A stretch of 64,000 bases of DNA from Candidatus Latescibacterota bacterium (GCA_020349025.1 CP070763.1:1521499-1585498), one strand, 5' to 3'. Shown: positions 1 to 9,098, numbered from the stretch's first letter. A program made the numbers and translations. Notes: generated from the letters alone by a model not told the origin.

Positions 1-479
1 ATCCGATCGATCGCGTCGGTCCACTCGCTGGAGGGGGCGCTTGCAGCAGCCGAGTGCTGGAAACGCTCCTCCTGCTGGCGCCGCAGGTTCTCTCGCGCGG
101 CGCGCGCCTCAGCGTCGAACGGATCGAGATCGAGGATGCGCTCCAGAATGGCAGCGGCCTGCTCCACCGCACCCGTTTCGTACACCTGCTTGGCGCGGTG
201 TTTGAGGGCGACGAGGTTATCTGGCTCCGCCTCGAGAACGCGCGCGAAGGTCGCCCCCGCGTCCGCGTGCTGCCCCGCCTCCTCCTGGAGCTGGCCGAGG
301 AGAACGAACGCCGAAACGTAATCCGGGTGCGCCGGCGCTGCGCGCTCCAGGAGCTCCACGGCCTGATTCAGATGTCCGAAGCTGCGCAACGCGTCCGCGA
401 GCGCAGCGAACACGCGAGACTCCGGATTGGCGCGATACTCCGCCTGCAATCGCTCGAGATCGAGCGCGTTTCCGGACAC
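1..479 (-). CDS. TPR-repeat protein, C-terminus off the left edge
   Basis: About 159 codons are visible; the stop lies beyond the window. The protein opens with GTG at 479, seven bases after a GGAGG ribosome-binding site and 24 bases after the aroB stop. It is helical and shows TPR-like 34-residue periodicity (for example GHLNQAVELLERAAPAHPDY, then a second unit ending LEAEPDN, then one ending LDLDPFD). No signal peptide or membrane segment is visible in this part. It closes the sigma/anti-sigma/DUF4837/aroB transcription unit. TPRs mediate protein-protein contacts; the partner and function cannot be read from the sequence. Confidence 0.75.
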   Translation of the reverse strand, partial: MSGNALDLERLQAEYRANPESRVFAALADALRSFGHLNQAVELLERAAPAHPDYVSAFVLLGQLQEEAGQHADAGATFARVLEAEPDNLVALKHRAKQVYETGAVEQAAAILERILDLDPFDAEARAARENLRRQQEERFQHSAAASAPSSEWTDAIDR

Positions 480-502
480 GATGCGACCTCCGCTTCAACG
501 CG

Positions 503-1621
503 TCATCGACGCCGGCCCGCCGGGCGAGGCATCAGCACTCCGAGCGCTCGTAGCAGGAGCCGCTCGTCGACGGCGTGCCCCACGCTCACCTCGCCGATGC
601 GCGGGGTGAGCACAAGGTGCGCGACCCCGCGCCGCGCCTTCTTGTCGCGGCGCCACGCACGGCGCAGCCGCGCAACGTGCGGGCGATGCGGCAGGCGTCC
701 GGGCAACCCCAACCGCTCGAGAAGCGCGCGCAAACGCTCCTGCTGCGGTTCGCCGGCCACGCCAAGCTCCTCTGCGACGGCGCAGGCCGCGACCATGCCC
801 AGACCGACCGCCTCCCCATGCGTCAGCCCGGCGCGCCCGTCGCCCTCGAACGCATGCCCGAAGGTGTGGCCGAAGTTCAACGCAGCGCGGATTCCACGCT
901 CCTGCGAGTCCAGCTCGACGAAGCGTGCCTTGATCCGACAGCAGCGCGCCACCAGTTTAGCATCGGCCATGGGGCTTCGTCCTGGAGCATCCGGGGCGCA
1001 GCGCTCCAGCTCGTGGAACAACCTGCGGTTCGCGATCATCGCGTACTTCACCACTTCGCCCAGGCCGCTGCGACGCTCGCGCTCCGGGAGGGTCCGCAGC
1101 CAATCGGTGCCGGCGATCACGACGCGAGGATGGTGAAAGGCACCGATCGCGTTCTTCGTCCGCAGCAGGTTCGCGCCCACCTTGCCACCGACCGCTGCAT
1201 CGACCATGCCGAGGAGCGACGTCGGGGCTGCGACCCAATCGATGCCCCGCATGTAGGTCGCGGCGGCGAAGCCCGCCACATCGGTGACCACGCCCCCCCC
1301 GAGCGCCACGATCAAGCTGCCACGGTCCAGGCCGTGACGCAACAGCGCCCGTAGCAGGGTGGCCCACTGGGTGACGCTCTTGGCGCCCTCGCCGGCTCGC
1401 AGCACTACGGGCGCCGGCACGCTCAAACCGGCACGCCGCAGCGCTTGGGCCACGTCGCTCCAGAGGTGACGTCGAACGTTGCGGTCGGTCACCACGAGCC
1501 AGTGCCGATCCTGGCGCGACAGGTACTCGGCCAGCATCCTGGAGCCGCGCGCCGCGATGTGGATGCTGTACGCCGCATGGCCACCGGGACGCAGGCGCAC
1601 GGAAAGGGCCCGCTGTTTCAA
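503..1621 (-). CDS. aroB: 3-dehydroquinate synthase
   Basis: This is the second shikimate-pathway enzyme: it converts DAHP to 3-dehydroquinate in the cytoplasm using NAD and a divalent metal. The 372 residues fit the family. Visible signatures are the NAD-binding stretch GGGVVTDVAGFAAATYMRG, the KNAIGAFHHP segment, the GEVVKYA segment and the metal-binding NFGHTFGHAFE near residue 240, plus a late DKK. The start is TTG at 1621, overlapping the upstream stop in a TTGA arrangement and preceded by GAGGAGG, so translation is probably coupled to the DUF4837 gene. No other aro gene is visible nearby. Confidence 0.95.
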   Translation of the reverse strand: MKQRALSVRLRPGGHAAYSIHIAARGSRMLAEYLSRQDRHWLVVTDRNVRRHLWSDVAQALRRAGLSVPAPVVLRAGEGAKSVTQWATLLRALLRHGLDRGSLIVALGGGVVTDVAGFAAATYMRGIDWVAAPTSLLGMVDAAVGGKVGANLLRTKNAIGAFHHPRVVIAGTDWLRTLPERERRSGLGEVVKYAMIANRRLFHELERCAPDAPGRSPMADAKLVARCCRIKARFVELDSQERGIRAALNFGHTFGHAFEGDGRAGLTHGEAVGLGMVAACAVAEELGVAGEPQQERLRALLERLGLPGRLPHRPHVARLRRAWRRDKKARRGVAHLVLTPRIGEVSVGHAVDERLLLRALGVLMPRPAGRRR

Positions 1622-2631
1622 GCGGCCTCCTCAATGATCCGGAAGGTGTCGAGCATCGCGCGCAGCTCCCGCATGAACGGGTGCTTCGGACGTCCCGGCG
1701 CGAAGAGCAACGCCTGAACGCCGTAGAGTCGGCCTCGACGTGGATCGTGAACGAAGCGTGTCATGAAGGGTCCGCCACCCACGTCGCGTTCGTTCTGCCA
1801 CACGCCGTGCAGCTGCGCTTCGCCGCCGGCGGGCGAGACGAAGCCGCACTCCGACTCGACGAGTCGGTCCCCGTGCAGGCGCCACATGGCGTCGCGTTGC
1901 AGCCCGCGCAGAAACTGCGGGCTTGTGGCCTGCACGGAGTCGACACCTTCGATCCAGAACACCGTGACGATGCGAGTCGGCGCATCGCGCACGAGCTCCA
2001 CGGCGTTCCCCCAGCGCGGCTGCGCTTGAGCAAATCGCCACGCGGGTGGCACGGCGATGTCGAAGCCGTCGGCTCCCCTGGAGCGCATCGCGCCGCGCTG
2101 CGACAGGCTCTGAATCTCGTGCGTGATGCGCTCGATCGTGCTCTGCTCCAGCGTTTCTCGCACTTGCGCACTGGCGCTGCGCTGCAGCGAGTCCAGAGCT
2201 GCACTCGAGCGCGCGGCGAGAACGACGACGCGCTGCCCGCGCGCGAACACGTCGGCATAGTGGAACCAGCCGGCGCCGGATTCGAGCACTCGCTGTCGAT
2301 GCTCGGGTCGCAGGATGCGCTTCGCGCGCTGCGCCAGCTTGCCGTCGCCGAGGATCACGGCGAGGATGAGGTTCTTGTGGTTGGAGAGTGAGTCGAGCTG
2401 TTCGAAGCCCGCGGCCTGCACGCGAAAGCGGGGCTCCGTCTGCCCCAGGTAGTGCACGGATGCCTCGAGTGTATCGCGCAGGATCGAAACACTCGGCCCT
2501 TCATGCGCGAGGACGATCTCCGCGTACGCCCCCGTCGCGGCAGGCAGGCTCGGGTCCCCGCAACCTACCAGCGGCAGCGTCGTCGCGAGCACAAGCAGCT
2601 CGACGAATGGGAGTGAGGAGAAGAGGCGCAT
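1618..2631 (-). CDS. DUF4837-like lipoprotein
   Basis: A 337-residue protein with a signal peptide ending in a lipobox (LVGC, Cys about residue 24), so it is predicted to be lipid-anchored in the envelope. The body resembles DUF4837, a family of unknown role described mainly in Bacteroidetes and relatives. It has a periplasmic alpha/beta region and a conserved-looking C-terminal part with several Trp residues and a late RFVHDPRRGRLYGV segment. Its stop overlaps the aroB start by four bases, and it follows the anti-sigma gene by 42 bases, so it probably belongs to the sigma-factor operon. Family assignment is by resemblance only; function unknown. Confidence 0.7.
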   Translation of the reverse strand: MRLFSSLPFVELLVLATTLPLVGCGDPSLPAATGAYAEIVLAHEGPSVSILRDTLEASVHYLGQTEPRFRVQAAGFEQLDSLSNHKNLILAVILGDGKLAQRAKRILRPEHRQRVLESGAGWFHYADVFARGQRVVVLAARSSAALDSLQRSASAQVRETLEQSTIERITHEIQSLSQRGAMRSRGADGFDIAVPPAWRFAQAQPRWGNAVELVRDAPTRIVTVFWIEGVDSVQATSPQFLRGLQRDAMWRLHGDRLVESECGFVSPAGGEAQLHGVWQNERDVGGGPFMTRFVHDPRRGRLYGVQALLFAPGRPKHPFMRELRAMLDTFRIIEEAA

Positions 2632-2673
2632 TCTGGCGCAGTCTACGCCGGCGCGCGTCGATGTTGAAGGCCT

Positions 2674-3333
2674 CTAGCGCTGCGGGGGCGCTGGCGGCGG
2701 CGGTGGCCACTGCAGCTCGCGGATCGAGTCCACCGGCACCGTGTTCACGAGCCCCTCCCGCGCACTCGGGTCGCCGAGAATCGACGGCGCGGGGAGGGGT
2801 TGATGCTGCGGCCCCAGGGGCACGCCGTAACGAACGGGCACCGGCCGCGGCCACTGGACCGGCGTCTGCACCGGTGTCTGCACCGGGCTCTGCACGAAGC
2901 TCGCAGGAGGCTGGGCCGGCGTCACCGGCAGCGGCGCCGTCTGGGTCGGCGTCTTCACGAGCCGGGGCCCCGACTCGGGTCCACTCCGCAGCATGTACAG
3001 CCCGGCAACGAGAACCACGCCCGCTGCGAGCGCCGCCGAGACGGCGAACTGCAGCGTCCAAGTGCGTCGCACCGGTTGCGGCTCGAGCGTGAGCCGGGCC
3101 TGCGACTCTTGATCCAGCTTGGACAGGCGCAAGCGCAGGCGCCAATCGAAGCTCTCGGTCGGCTGCGCATCGGGCAAGGCGCGCAGCCACTCAAATGCGA
3201 GATCCATCTCCCGAGCCAGGCGGGAACAGGGCGCGCAGGCGGAAAGGTGCTCCTGCAGGGCCGCTTCCTTCTGACTCGAGGGCACGTCGTCGTGACGCTC
3301 CTGGAGATGTTTCCTCGCGTTTCGACAATTCAT
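2674..3333 (-). CDS. Zinc-finger anti-sigma factor, membrane-anchored
   Basis: About 219 residues from the ATG at 3333, which has AGGAGA upstream. The N-terminus carries a ZAS-type zinc motif: Cys3, then a His-x3-Cys-x2-Cys cluster (HLSACAPC). One transmembrane helix follows near residues 95-115 (AVSAALAAGVVLVAGLYML). The exported C-terminal part is rich in proline and glutamine with short QTPV repeats and ends in a proline run. Members of this family bind and hold an ECF sigma factor until an envelope signal releases it. It sits 68 bases downstream of such a sigma gene, which supports the pairing. The signal sensed is unknown. Confidence 0.85.
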   Translation of the reverse strand: MNCRNARKHLQERHDDVPSSQKEAALQEHLSACAPCSRLAREMDLAFEWLRALPDAQPTESFDWRLRLRLSKLDQESQARLTLEPQPVRRTWTLQFAVSAALAAGVVLVAGLYMLRSGPESGPRLVKTPTQTAPLPVTPAQPPASFVQSPVQTPVQTPVQWPRPVPVRYGVPLGPQHQPLPAPSILGDPSAREGLVNTVPVDSIRELQWPPPPPAPPQR

Positions 3334-3401
3334 GGCGGGTCGGTCTCCTCTTGACTCGCCCTTGCGGGCGCCTTCACGACCGGCGCGTGTGCACGAGCCG
3401 G

Positions 3402-4043
3402 TCACTCCGTATCACCGAGGGCGCGCTGCACCAGGGGCTCCATGATCTGGCGGAAGTGCCCTCGTCCCCGATTGATCCGTGACCGCACCGTACCCAGCTT
3501 GAGGCCGGTGATGGCTGAGATCTCCTCGTAGGTGAAGTGGTTGACCTCACGCAGCACGAAGGCTTCCCGATACTTCGACGGAATTCTCTCGATCCCTTGC
3601 GCCACGAGCCGATGCACCTCTCCCTTTTCGAGGACGCGGTCCGGGAGATCGCCGTCGTCGGGCAGATCGATGCCGCCGCGCTCCTCTTCCTCATCCTCCC
3701 CACGCCCCCAAGAGATCGAGAAAATTTTGGGGGCGGCTCGCAGCTTGCGAATGCGGTTGCGGACCAGGTTGGTCGCGATCGTGTAGAGCCAAGTGGAAAA
3801 CTTGGCCACGGTCCGGTACTTGTCGGCGTTGACGTAGGCGCGAACGAAGGTCTCCTGGGTGACCTCTTCGGCGTCGCTCGGGTCGCGGAGAAGGCGCAGC
3901 AGGTAGTTGTACAGACGCACCTTGTGCCTCTGTACAAGGACGTCGAACGCCGCCTTCTCGCCGCGTGCAACCGCCTGGATGAGATCTTCATCACTGCGAC
4001 CCTCGTCGGTCGCGGCCCGCTTCCTGGCGCTCACTGTGCTCAT
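3402..4043 (-). CDS. ECF (sigma-24/RpoE-like) RNA polymerase sigma factor
   Basis: 213 residues from the ATG at 4043; reading frame upstream of it looks non-coding. Region 2 is clear (FDVLVQRHKVRLYNYLLRLL, then DAEEVTQETFVRAY and FSTWLYTIATNLVRNRIRK). An acidic linker with an EEEERGG stretch separates it from region 4 (IPSKYREAFVLREVNHFTYEEISAITG, then GTVRSRINRGR). No region 1.1 or 3 is present, as expected for an ECF factor. A GGAAC/CGTT pair about 50 bases upstream suggests it transcribes its own operon. The operon includes the anti-sigma factor, DUF4837 lipoprotein, aroB and a TPR protein. Confidence 0.9.
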   Translation of the reverse strand: MSTVSARKRAATDEGRSDEDLIQAVARGEKAAFDVLVQRHKVRLYNYLLRLLRDPSDAEEVTQETFVRAYVNADKYRTVAKFSTWLYTIATNLVRNRIRKLRAAPKIFSISWGRGEDEEEERGGIDLPDDGDLPDRVLEKGEVHRLVAQGIERIPSKYREAFVLREVNHFTYEEISAITGLKLGTVRSRINRGRGHFRQIMEPLVQRALGDTE

Positions 4044-4069
4044 CTCCAGATCCCCGGCTCGGCTTCTTG

Positions 4070-4100
4070 AACGCCCACGCCGGGTGGCAGGTTCCAACCT
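4070..4100 (-). promoter_or_regulatory. Candidate ECF-type autoregulatory promoter
   Basis: On the minus strand GGAACC (4095-4090) is followed 16 bases later by CGTT (4073-4070), the spacing of many ECF promoters. A transcript would start near 4064, about 20 bases before the sigma-factor ATG. The -35 lies inside a 12-base palindrome, AGGTTGGAACCT (4100-4089), which could be an operator. No consensus for this sigma factor is known, so this is inference. Confidence 0.35.
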
Positions 4101-4216
4101 TGGGGCGGAGCCCAAGTCGCGCCCCGCGGGCTCGCCTGGACCCCGCGCCGGGGCATGGGCGGCGCCTGAGGCCCGCCGGAGCCTGCACGGGGTCCCGCGA
4201 AGCAACCCGAGCGGGC

Positions 4217-5071
4217 TCAGTACACCTCGAAGTCGCGAGCGGTGAAGTCCGATCGAGGCTCGACTCGATCAAGGACCACCTCGGCCTCCAGATCGGTCCC
4301 GCGCACCCGCAGTCGGCCGGGTTGCTCCCCCACCGCCAAGGGGCGCCAGCGATCGTACCGCACCTCGAGCCGACGGACGCCGCCCACCCACCACTCGAAG
4401 CGCTCCACGCGTTGGCGCTGCAGGCGGATGCGAAAGAGCTGCGCCTCCTCGAGCCGGACTTCGAAGTCGAGCTTGGCGCCGTCATCCTCCTCCGCGACGA
4501 CGCGTAGCCGCTGCGCCAGATCGGATGGGGGCGTGCCGCGCGGCCAGGGGGGGCTGCCCGCCGTCAGGGCAAAGAGCCCGCGCATCGAGCGCCCCGGCAC
4601 GAGGTCCGCGAGGCGCGACTCCGCAAACGGCAGCCGCTCGAGCATGTCGGAGCGCTCGCGGTAGAAGAGGACGTGACCATCGCCGGGCAGGGAGACGACC
4701 ACACGCTCGCCCACCATGCCGAAGAGCGCCTTCGAGACGATCTCGACCCGCGCGCGCTGCGGCGGGTCGACATGGGCACGCAGCTCCCCCTCCACGTCCC
4801 CCTCCGGGAGCAGCACTCGCGCGTGGCCCTGCGCGCTCCAGGCCACGGGCGTGGAATCGCGCAGCGCGTCGAGCAGGCGTGTCGTTTCGTTGGAGGTCGG
4901 CGCGCGGTCGATGCGCTGCGGCGGCCCACACGCGATCACGAGGAGGAGGAGCGTCGCGGCCCCGGTGCTACGGCTTGCCCAGCTGCGACTCGATGTCGCT
5001 GATCTTCTCGAGCAGATCCGGGTTGTCCGGCTCCAGCTCGCGGGATTGCACGTACGCGCGGTAGGCGCCAT
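4217..5071 (-). CDS. DUF4292-like lipoprotein
   Basis: The mature part begins after a short hydrophobic stretch with a lipobox (LLLLVIAC, Cys at about residue 48 from the first ATG) and runs to the stop at 4217. It resembles DUF4292 (LolA-like fold), with alternating beta strands, an ARVEIVSKALFGMVG segment and a WWVGGVRRLEVRYD strand pair near the end. The start is unclear. The only ATG (5071) lies about 100 bases inside the upstream TPR gene and would give a long basic n-region; an ATC at 5017 is an alternative. It is read as the second gene of a TPR-lipoprotein/DUF4292 pair. The role is probably envelope biogenesis or lipid handling (inference). Confidence 0.65.
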   Translation of the reverse strand: MAPTARTCNPASWSRTTRICSRRSATSSRSWASRSTGAATLLLLVIACGPPQRIDRAPTSNETTRLLDALRDSTPVAWSAQGHARVLLPEGDVEGELRAHVDPPQRARVEIVSKALFGMVGERVVVSLPGDGHVLFYRERSDMLERLPFAESRLADLVPGRSMRGLFALTAGSPPWPRGTPPSDLAQRLRVVAEEDDGAKLDFEVRLEEAQLFRIRLQRQRVERFEWWVGGVRRLEVRYDRWRPLAVGEQPGRLRVRGTDLEAEVVLDRVEPRSDFTARDFEVY

Positions 5072-6746
5072 CCAAACGACCCATCTTCAGGTAGGCGTCG
5101 CCCAAGTGTTCGAGGATGATCGGGTCTTGTCTCTCCGTCAACGCCACGGCACGTTCCAGCTCCGCGGCGGCCTCCTCGTACAGGCCCATCTGATAGAACA
5201 CCCAGCCGAGACTGTCGACGAAATAGCCGTTCTCGGGCTCGGCCTCCAGGGCCCTGCGGATGAGCGCCTCGCTGCTCTGCAACTCCAAGCCGCGCTCGGC
5301 GAGAATATACCCGACGAAGTTGAGCGCTGCCGGGTTCTCCGGTTCGAGGTCGAGCACATCGCGCCCGTAGCGCAGCGCGGTGTCGAAGTCGCCCAACTCC
5401 TGATGCGCCATGGCGAGATTGAAGAGGATGTCCGTGTTTCCCGGGTCGAGGTTGTAGCTCGCTTCCAGATGCGGGACCGCCGCCTCGAAGTCGCGCAGCT
5501 GCCCGTAGGCGAAACCGAGCAGGGCGTTGCAGCGCAGCTCTCCAGCCGGCGTCATTTCCGAGGCGGCGTGGAGCACGGCGCGCAGCGAATCCGCCGCCAC
5601 CCCGTGGCGCTGCAGCCGTCCCGAATCGTCACGCAAGCGCTCCATCAACACCGTCGCCAAGCTCACATACGCACCACAATCGTCCGGCCGCTGATCGATC
5701 GCGGCGCGGAAGTGCGCTTCCGCATCCGCGGTCCGCTCCTGCCGCATCGCAACCTCGCCGAGAAGCGATTCGATCCCACGCACTCCGTGCTCCGAGAGCG
5801 GCTTCAGGACTTCGTCCGCCTCCGCGAGGCGGTCGAGCTGCAGCAGCATCCAACCGAGCACGTACTGCTGACGGGGGTCGAGCGTGGCGTGGGCCTGGTA
5901 GGAGCGCAGAAGCTCCACGCCATCGGCGTAGCGCTGCTCCTGGATGTAGAGCTCCAGCAGGCTGTCCACGGCCTCCCGGTCTTCTGGTTCCAGAACGTAG
6001 GCGTCGCGATAGAGCGCAATCGCGTCCTCGAGACGGCCGCTCGAGCGGTAGAGGCGCGCCAGCGCTTCACGTGCCGAGCGCAAGCCGGGGTCCAGCTCGA
6101 GCGCACGCCGGTAGGCGTGCGCGGCCTCCTCTGGCCGCTCGAGGCCCTGGTAACTGTCACCCAGCCGCATCGATGTGGTCGCCTGGTAGGGTCGCAGCAC
6201 GTCGGCACGCTGGAAGCTCACCAGAGCTTCCTCGTAGCGCTCCGAATCGAGGAGAACCCTCCCCTTCAGGGACCAGATCTCCGCGTTGTCCGGCTCCTTC
6301 GCGACCGCCTGCTCGAGCTGCACAAGCGCCGCATCGTCTTCTCCAGCGGCCACGCGCAAGCGCGCCAGGAGGAGGTGCTCCGCCGCAGAGGCGTCGTAGC
6401 GTTCGACGAAGCTCTCGAGCAGACGTTTCGATTCGGGCAGCGCCCCCATCTCGAGATGCTGGCGTGCCAACGCCAGGCGCAGTCCGGCATCCTCAGGGTG
6501 CAATCGAACAGCTTGAGTGAAGCGGTGCAGGGCGCCGCGCAGGTTGCCCTGCTCGCGCATGTAGACGCCCTCGACGTAGGCCACGAACGCCGCCTCGCGC
6601 ATCGCAGCCTGGCGCTCGACCTCCTCCTCGGAGGCCGGCGTCGTCGGGTCGAGTTCCGTCTGTGCACCGCCTGGCGACGCACACCCTGAGCCGCTCAGGC
6701 ACAAGGCCAGGGCGCAGAGAATGCCACCAAGCCACCGCTTCGCCAT
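4968..6746 (-). CDS. TPR-repeat lipoprotein
   Basis: 592 residues. The N-terminus is a lipoprotein signal peptide (MAKRWLGG..., lipobox SGSGC, Cys22). Nearly all the rest is tandem TPR units, recognisable from the recurring G/A/Y spacing and the repeated ELDP, NLDPGN and DLEPENPA ends; roughly a dozen units fit. The last units retain the YFVDSLGWVFYQMG signature seen in many Gram-negative TPR lipoproteins. The ATG at 6746 has GGAGAAG upstream. It overlaps the reading frame of the downstream DUF4292-like gene, so the two are probably co-expressed. Likely an envelope scaffold; partners unknown. Confidence 0.85.
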   Translation of the reverse strand: MAKRWLGGILCALALCLSGSGCASPGGAQTELDPTTPASEEEVERQAAMREAAFVAYVEGVYMREQGNLRGALHRFTQAVRLHPEDAGLRLALARQHLEMGALPESKRLLESFVERYDASAAEHLLLARLRVAAGEDDAALVQLEQAVAKEPDNAEIWSLKGRVLLDSERYEEALVSFQRADVLRPYQATTSMRLGDSYQGLERPEEAAHAYRRALELDPGLRSAREALARLYRSSGRLEDAIALYRDAYVLEPEDREAVDSLLELYIQEQRYADGVELLRSYQAHATLDPRQQYVLGWMLLQLDRLAEADEVLKPLSEHGVRGIESLLGEVAMRQERTADAEAHFRAAIDQRPDDCGAYVSLATVLMERLRDDSGRLQRHGVAADSLRAVLHAASEMTPAGELRCNALLGFAYGQLRDFEAAVPHLEASYNLDPGNTDILFNLAMAHQELGDFDTALRYGRDVLDLEPENPAALNFVGYILAERGLELQSSEALIRRALEAEPENGYFVDSLGWVFYQMGLYEEAAAELERAVALTERQDPIILEHLGDAYLKMGRLDGAYRAYVQSRELEPDNPDLLEKISDIESQLGKP

Positions 6747-6785
6747 CTCTTCTCCTCATCCCGGGCGCACACGCCCATTATGGAG

Positions 6786-6814
6786 AGTATAAGTTCTTCC
6801 CGCTCTTCGGACCA
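6786..6814 (-). promoter_or_regulatory. Candidate promoter for the TPR-lipoprotein unit
   Basis: TATACT (6791-6786) lies 17 bases after a weak TGGTCC (-35) in the 175-base gap between rnc and the TPR lipoprotein. The predicted start is about 30 bases before the ATG. The -10 is good and the -35 poor. Confidence 0.35.
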
Positions 6815-6921
6815 CGGAGGCGCACGAGCCACGACCCGCCCCCACGGGAAACAGCAGCGCTCCCCAGCCAGTTCCGCCGTATTTCATGCAAGACACGTAC
6901 GCGCGGGGTTTCAGGGCGGCG

Positions 6922-7707
6922 TCAAGCGTCCGGGAAGAGATCGGGGTTGTCGGAGAGCGTCCGCAGCGCCTCACGAGCCGCTCGCTGCTCCGCCAGCTTC
7001 TTGCTGTTCCCCTCCCCTTTGCCGAGGACCCGGCCGCGAACCAGGACCTCCACGACGAAGCGCTTGGCGTGGTCCGGTCCGGAGGTCGAGTGCACCTTGT
7101 ATCGCGGTGGCGTCTTCAGCCGCGCCTGGATCTTCTCCTGCAACTGACTCTTGTAGTTCGCCAGGCGGTGGTCGCCGAGGGTCTCCTCGAGCGAATCGAG
7201 CAGCTCGCGGGAGAGGAAGCGGCGCACCGGCTCCAGCCCTCCGTCGAGGTACACGGCCCCCAGAACGGCTTCGAAGGCGTCGGAGAGAATGGATGCGCGC
7301 TTGCGTCCCCCGGCATCGACCTCGCCCGGAGCCAGGATCAGGTGGCGCCCGAGGTCGATGCTCTCGGCGGCGCGCCCGAGGACGGTGCGGCTGACGATGA
7401 GCGATTTGATCTTGGTGAGCTCCCCCTCACTGCGCTCCGGGAAGCTCTGATACAGGTGCTCGTTGACGATGAGGCCGAGGATCGAATCGCCGAGGAACTC
7501 CAGCCGCTCGTTCGACTGCACGCGCTCCTGACCGGCGCGGTAGACGTGCGAGCGATGCGTCAAAGCGGTGCGCAGGAGATCCGAGTCCGTGAAGGTATAC
7601 CCGAGCTTCTGCTCCAGCTCAGGGAGAGCGAATGACTGCTCCGAAACCCCCGTGTACTGGCTCGGGCTGACGCGCCGCAGGCGTTGCAGCCATGCGCGGA
7701 GCCCCAT
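6922..7707 (-). CDS. rnc: Ribonuclease III
   Basis: Double-strand-specific endoribonuclease that processes rRNA precursors and structured mRNAs. The 261-residue protein has the catalytic signature NERLEFLGDSILGLIV in the first third. A second acidic cluster, SDAFEAVLGAVYLDGG, supplies the distal catalytic Asp and Glu. A C-terminal dsRNA-binding domain follows (DYKSQLQE-like NYKSQLQEKIQ through GKGEGNSKKLAEQRAAREAL). The ATG at 7707 has a GGAGGGGTGA upstream. It is the last gene of the fatty-acid operon, 36 bases after fabF, a common fab-rnc linkage. Confidence 0.95.
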   Translation of the reverse strand: MGLRAWLQRLRRVSPSQYTGVSEQSFALPELEQKLGYTFTDSDLLRTALTHRSHVYRAGQERVQSNERLEFLGDSILGLIVNEHLYQSFPERSEGELTKIKSLIVSRTVLGRAAESIDLGRHLILAPGEVDAGGRKRASILSDAFEAVLGAVYLDGGLEPVRRFLSRELLDSLEETLGDHRLANYKSQLQEKIQARLKTPPRYKVHSTSGPDHAKRFVVEVLVRGRVLGKGEGNSKKLAEQRAAREALRTLSDNPDLFPDA

Positions 7708-7743
7708 GAAACGCCTCTCACCCCTCCATCAGCCCGGAGCTTC

Positions 7744-8988
7744 CTACTCCTCGAATCTCCTGAACAGAATCGAAACGTTGTGTCCCCCGAAACCGAAGGA
7801 GTTCGAGAGCGAGTAGCACACGTCGCGCTCGCGGGCCACGTTCGGAATGACGTCGAGATCGCACTCCGGATCCGCTTCCTCCTGGTTGATCGTCGGCGGC
7901 AGCTTGCCCGACTGCAGCACGTGCAGTGAGATGACCGACTCGACTCCGCCCGACGCACCGAGGAGGTGACCGATCATCGACTTGGTGGAGCCCACCGCCA
8001 TCTTGTAGGCGTGGTCGCCGAACACGGTCTTGATCGCCTGCGTCTCGTTCTTGTCGTTGTACGGCGTCGACGTCCCATGTGCGTTGATGTAGTCCACGAC
8101 GGTCGGCCCGACTCCAGCCATGTCCAGGGCTGCTTGCATGGCGCGCGCCGCCCCTTCCCCCTCCGGCGCCGGCGCCGTGATGTGATAGGCGTCGCCGGTC
8201 ATCCCGAAGCCCACGATCTCGCCGAGAATGGGAGCACCCCGCTCCCGCGCCACGTCGAGTCGCTCGACCACGAGGACACCCGCCCCCTCGCCCATCACGA
8301 AGCCGTCGCGGCGTGCGTCGAAGGGTCGGCTTGCGGCAGGCGGATCGTCGTTCTGCTCCGACATCGCTTTCATGGCGCAGAATCCTGCCATCGACATCGG
8401 TGTGATTGCGGCCTCGCTGCCTCCGGTGAGCATGACGTCGCACTGCCCCGCTTTGATCAGAAGGTAGGCGCTGCCGATGGCGTTGGCCGCAGAGGCACAA
8501 GCGGAGACGGCGCAGAAGTTCGGCCCCTTGTAGCCGAAGGTCATCGACACGAGGCCGGAAGCCATGTCGGAGATCATCATCGGAATGAAGAACGGGCTGA
8601 CGCGAGTCATTCCTTTGCCGAGCATGTTGCGGTGCTGCGTCTCGAACGTCTCGATGCCGCCGATCCCGGAGCCGATGAGCACGCCGATCCGGTTCGGATC
8701 GATGCCGGAGTCCGCGAGTCGCGCCTGCTCCACCGCCTCGCGTGATGCCGCGATCGCCATCTGCGCGTAGCGGTCGGCACGCTTCGCATCCTTGCGCTCC
8801 ATGTACTGCGCCGGGTCGAAGTCGACCACCTCGGCGGCGATCTGCGTCGGTAGCTCGGATGGGTCGAAGCGCTGGATCCGGACGACCCCCGGTACACCGT
8901 CGTAAAGCGCCTGCATCATCGCAGCGGTGTCGAGGCCGACGGCCGAGATCGCCCCCATGCCGGTCACAACGACTCGGATGTCATCCAT
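7744..8988 (-). CDS. fabF: 3-oxoacyl-[ACP] synthase II
   Basis: Elongating beta-ketoacyl-ACP synthase of type II fatty-acid synthesis. The Cys-His-His triad is intact: Cys164 in VSACASAANA, His304 in INAHGTSTPYND and His341 in MIGHLLGASGG, with Lys336 close by. The C-terminal NSFGFGGHN motif is also present. Length (414) is normal. The ATG at 8988 has only a weak ribosome-binding site. It is encoded after acpP, with a 110-base gap, and before rnc. Because fabH is absent from this cluster, initiation must be provided elsewhere. Confidence 0.97.
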   Translation of the reverse strand: MDDIRVVVTGMGAISAVGLDTAAMMQALYDGVPGVVRIQRFDPSELPTQIAAEVVDFDPAQYMERKDAKRADRYAQMAIAASREAVEQARLADSGIDPNRIGVLIGSGIGGIETFETQHRNMLGKGMTRVSPFFIPMMISDMASGLVSMTFGYKGPNFCAVSACASAANAIGSAYLLIKAGQCDVMLTGGSEAAITPMSMAGFCAMKAMSEQNDDPPAASRPFDARRDGFVMGEGAGVLVVERLDVARERGAPILGEIVGFGMTGDAYHITAPAPEGEGAARAMQAALDMAGVGPTVVDYINAHGTSTPYNDKNETQAIKTVFGDHAYKMAVGSTKSMIGHLLGASGGVESVISLHVLQSGKLPPTINQEEADPECDLDVIPNVARERDVCYSLSNSFGFGGHNVSILFRRFEE

Positions 8989-9098
8989 AGCGGAGTCCCG
9001 CCCTCCCGGTCAGCCGGCGCCGACTCATCCGGCTCCCGGGCGCGCGCCATCCGGCGCCGCCCGGCGGCGGCTGCGCGCGCCCTCGGTCGCACGCGACC

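Noticed and set aside
4085-4110. A tRNA TpsiC-arm-like GGTTCCAACC
   Set aside because: The loop has C where GTTCRA needs a purine, and no acceptor or anticodon stem surrounds it.
4716-6689. A 657-codon plus-strand frame opposite the TPR lipoprotein
   Set aside because: Repetitive sequence is only the reverse of the TPR repeats on the other strand.
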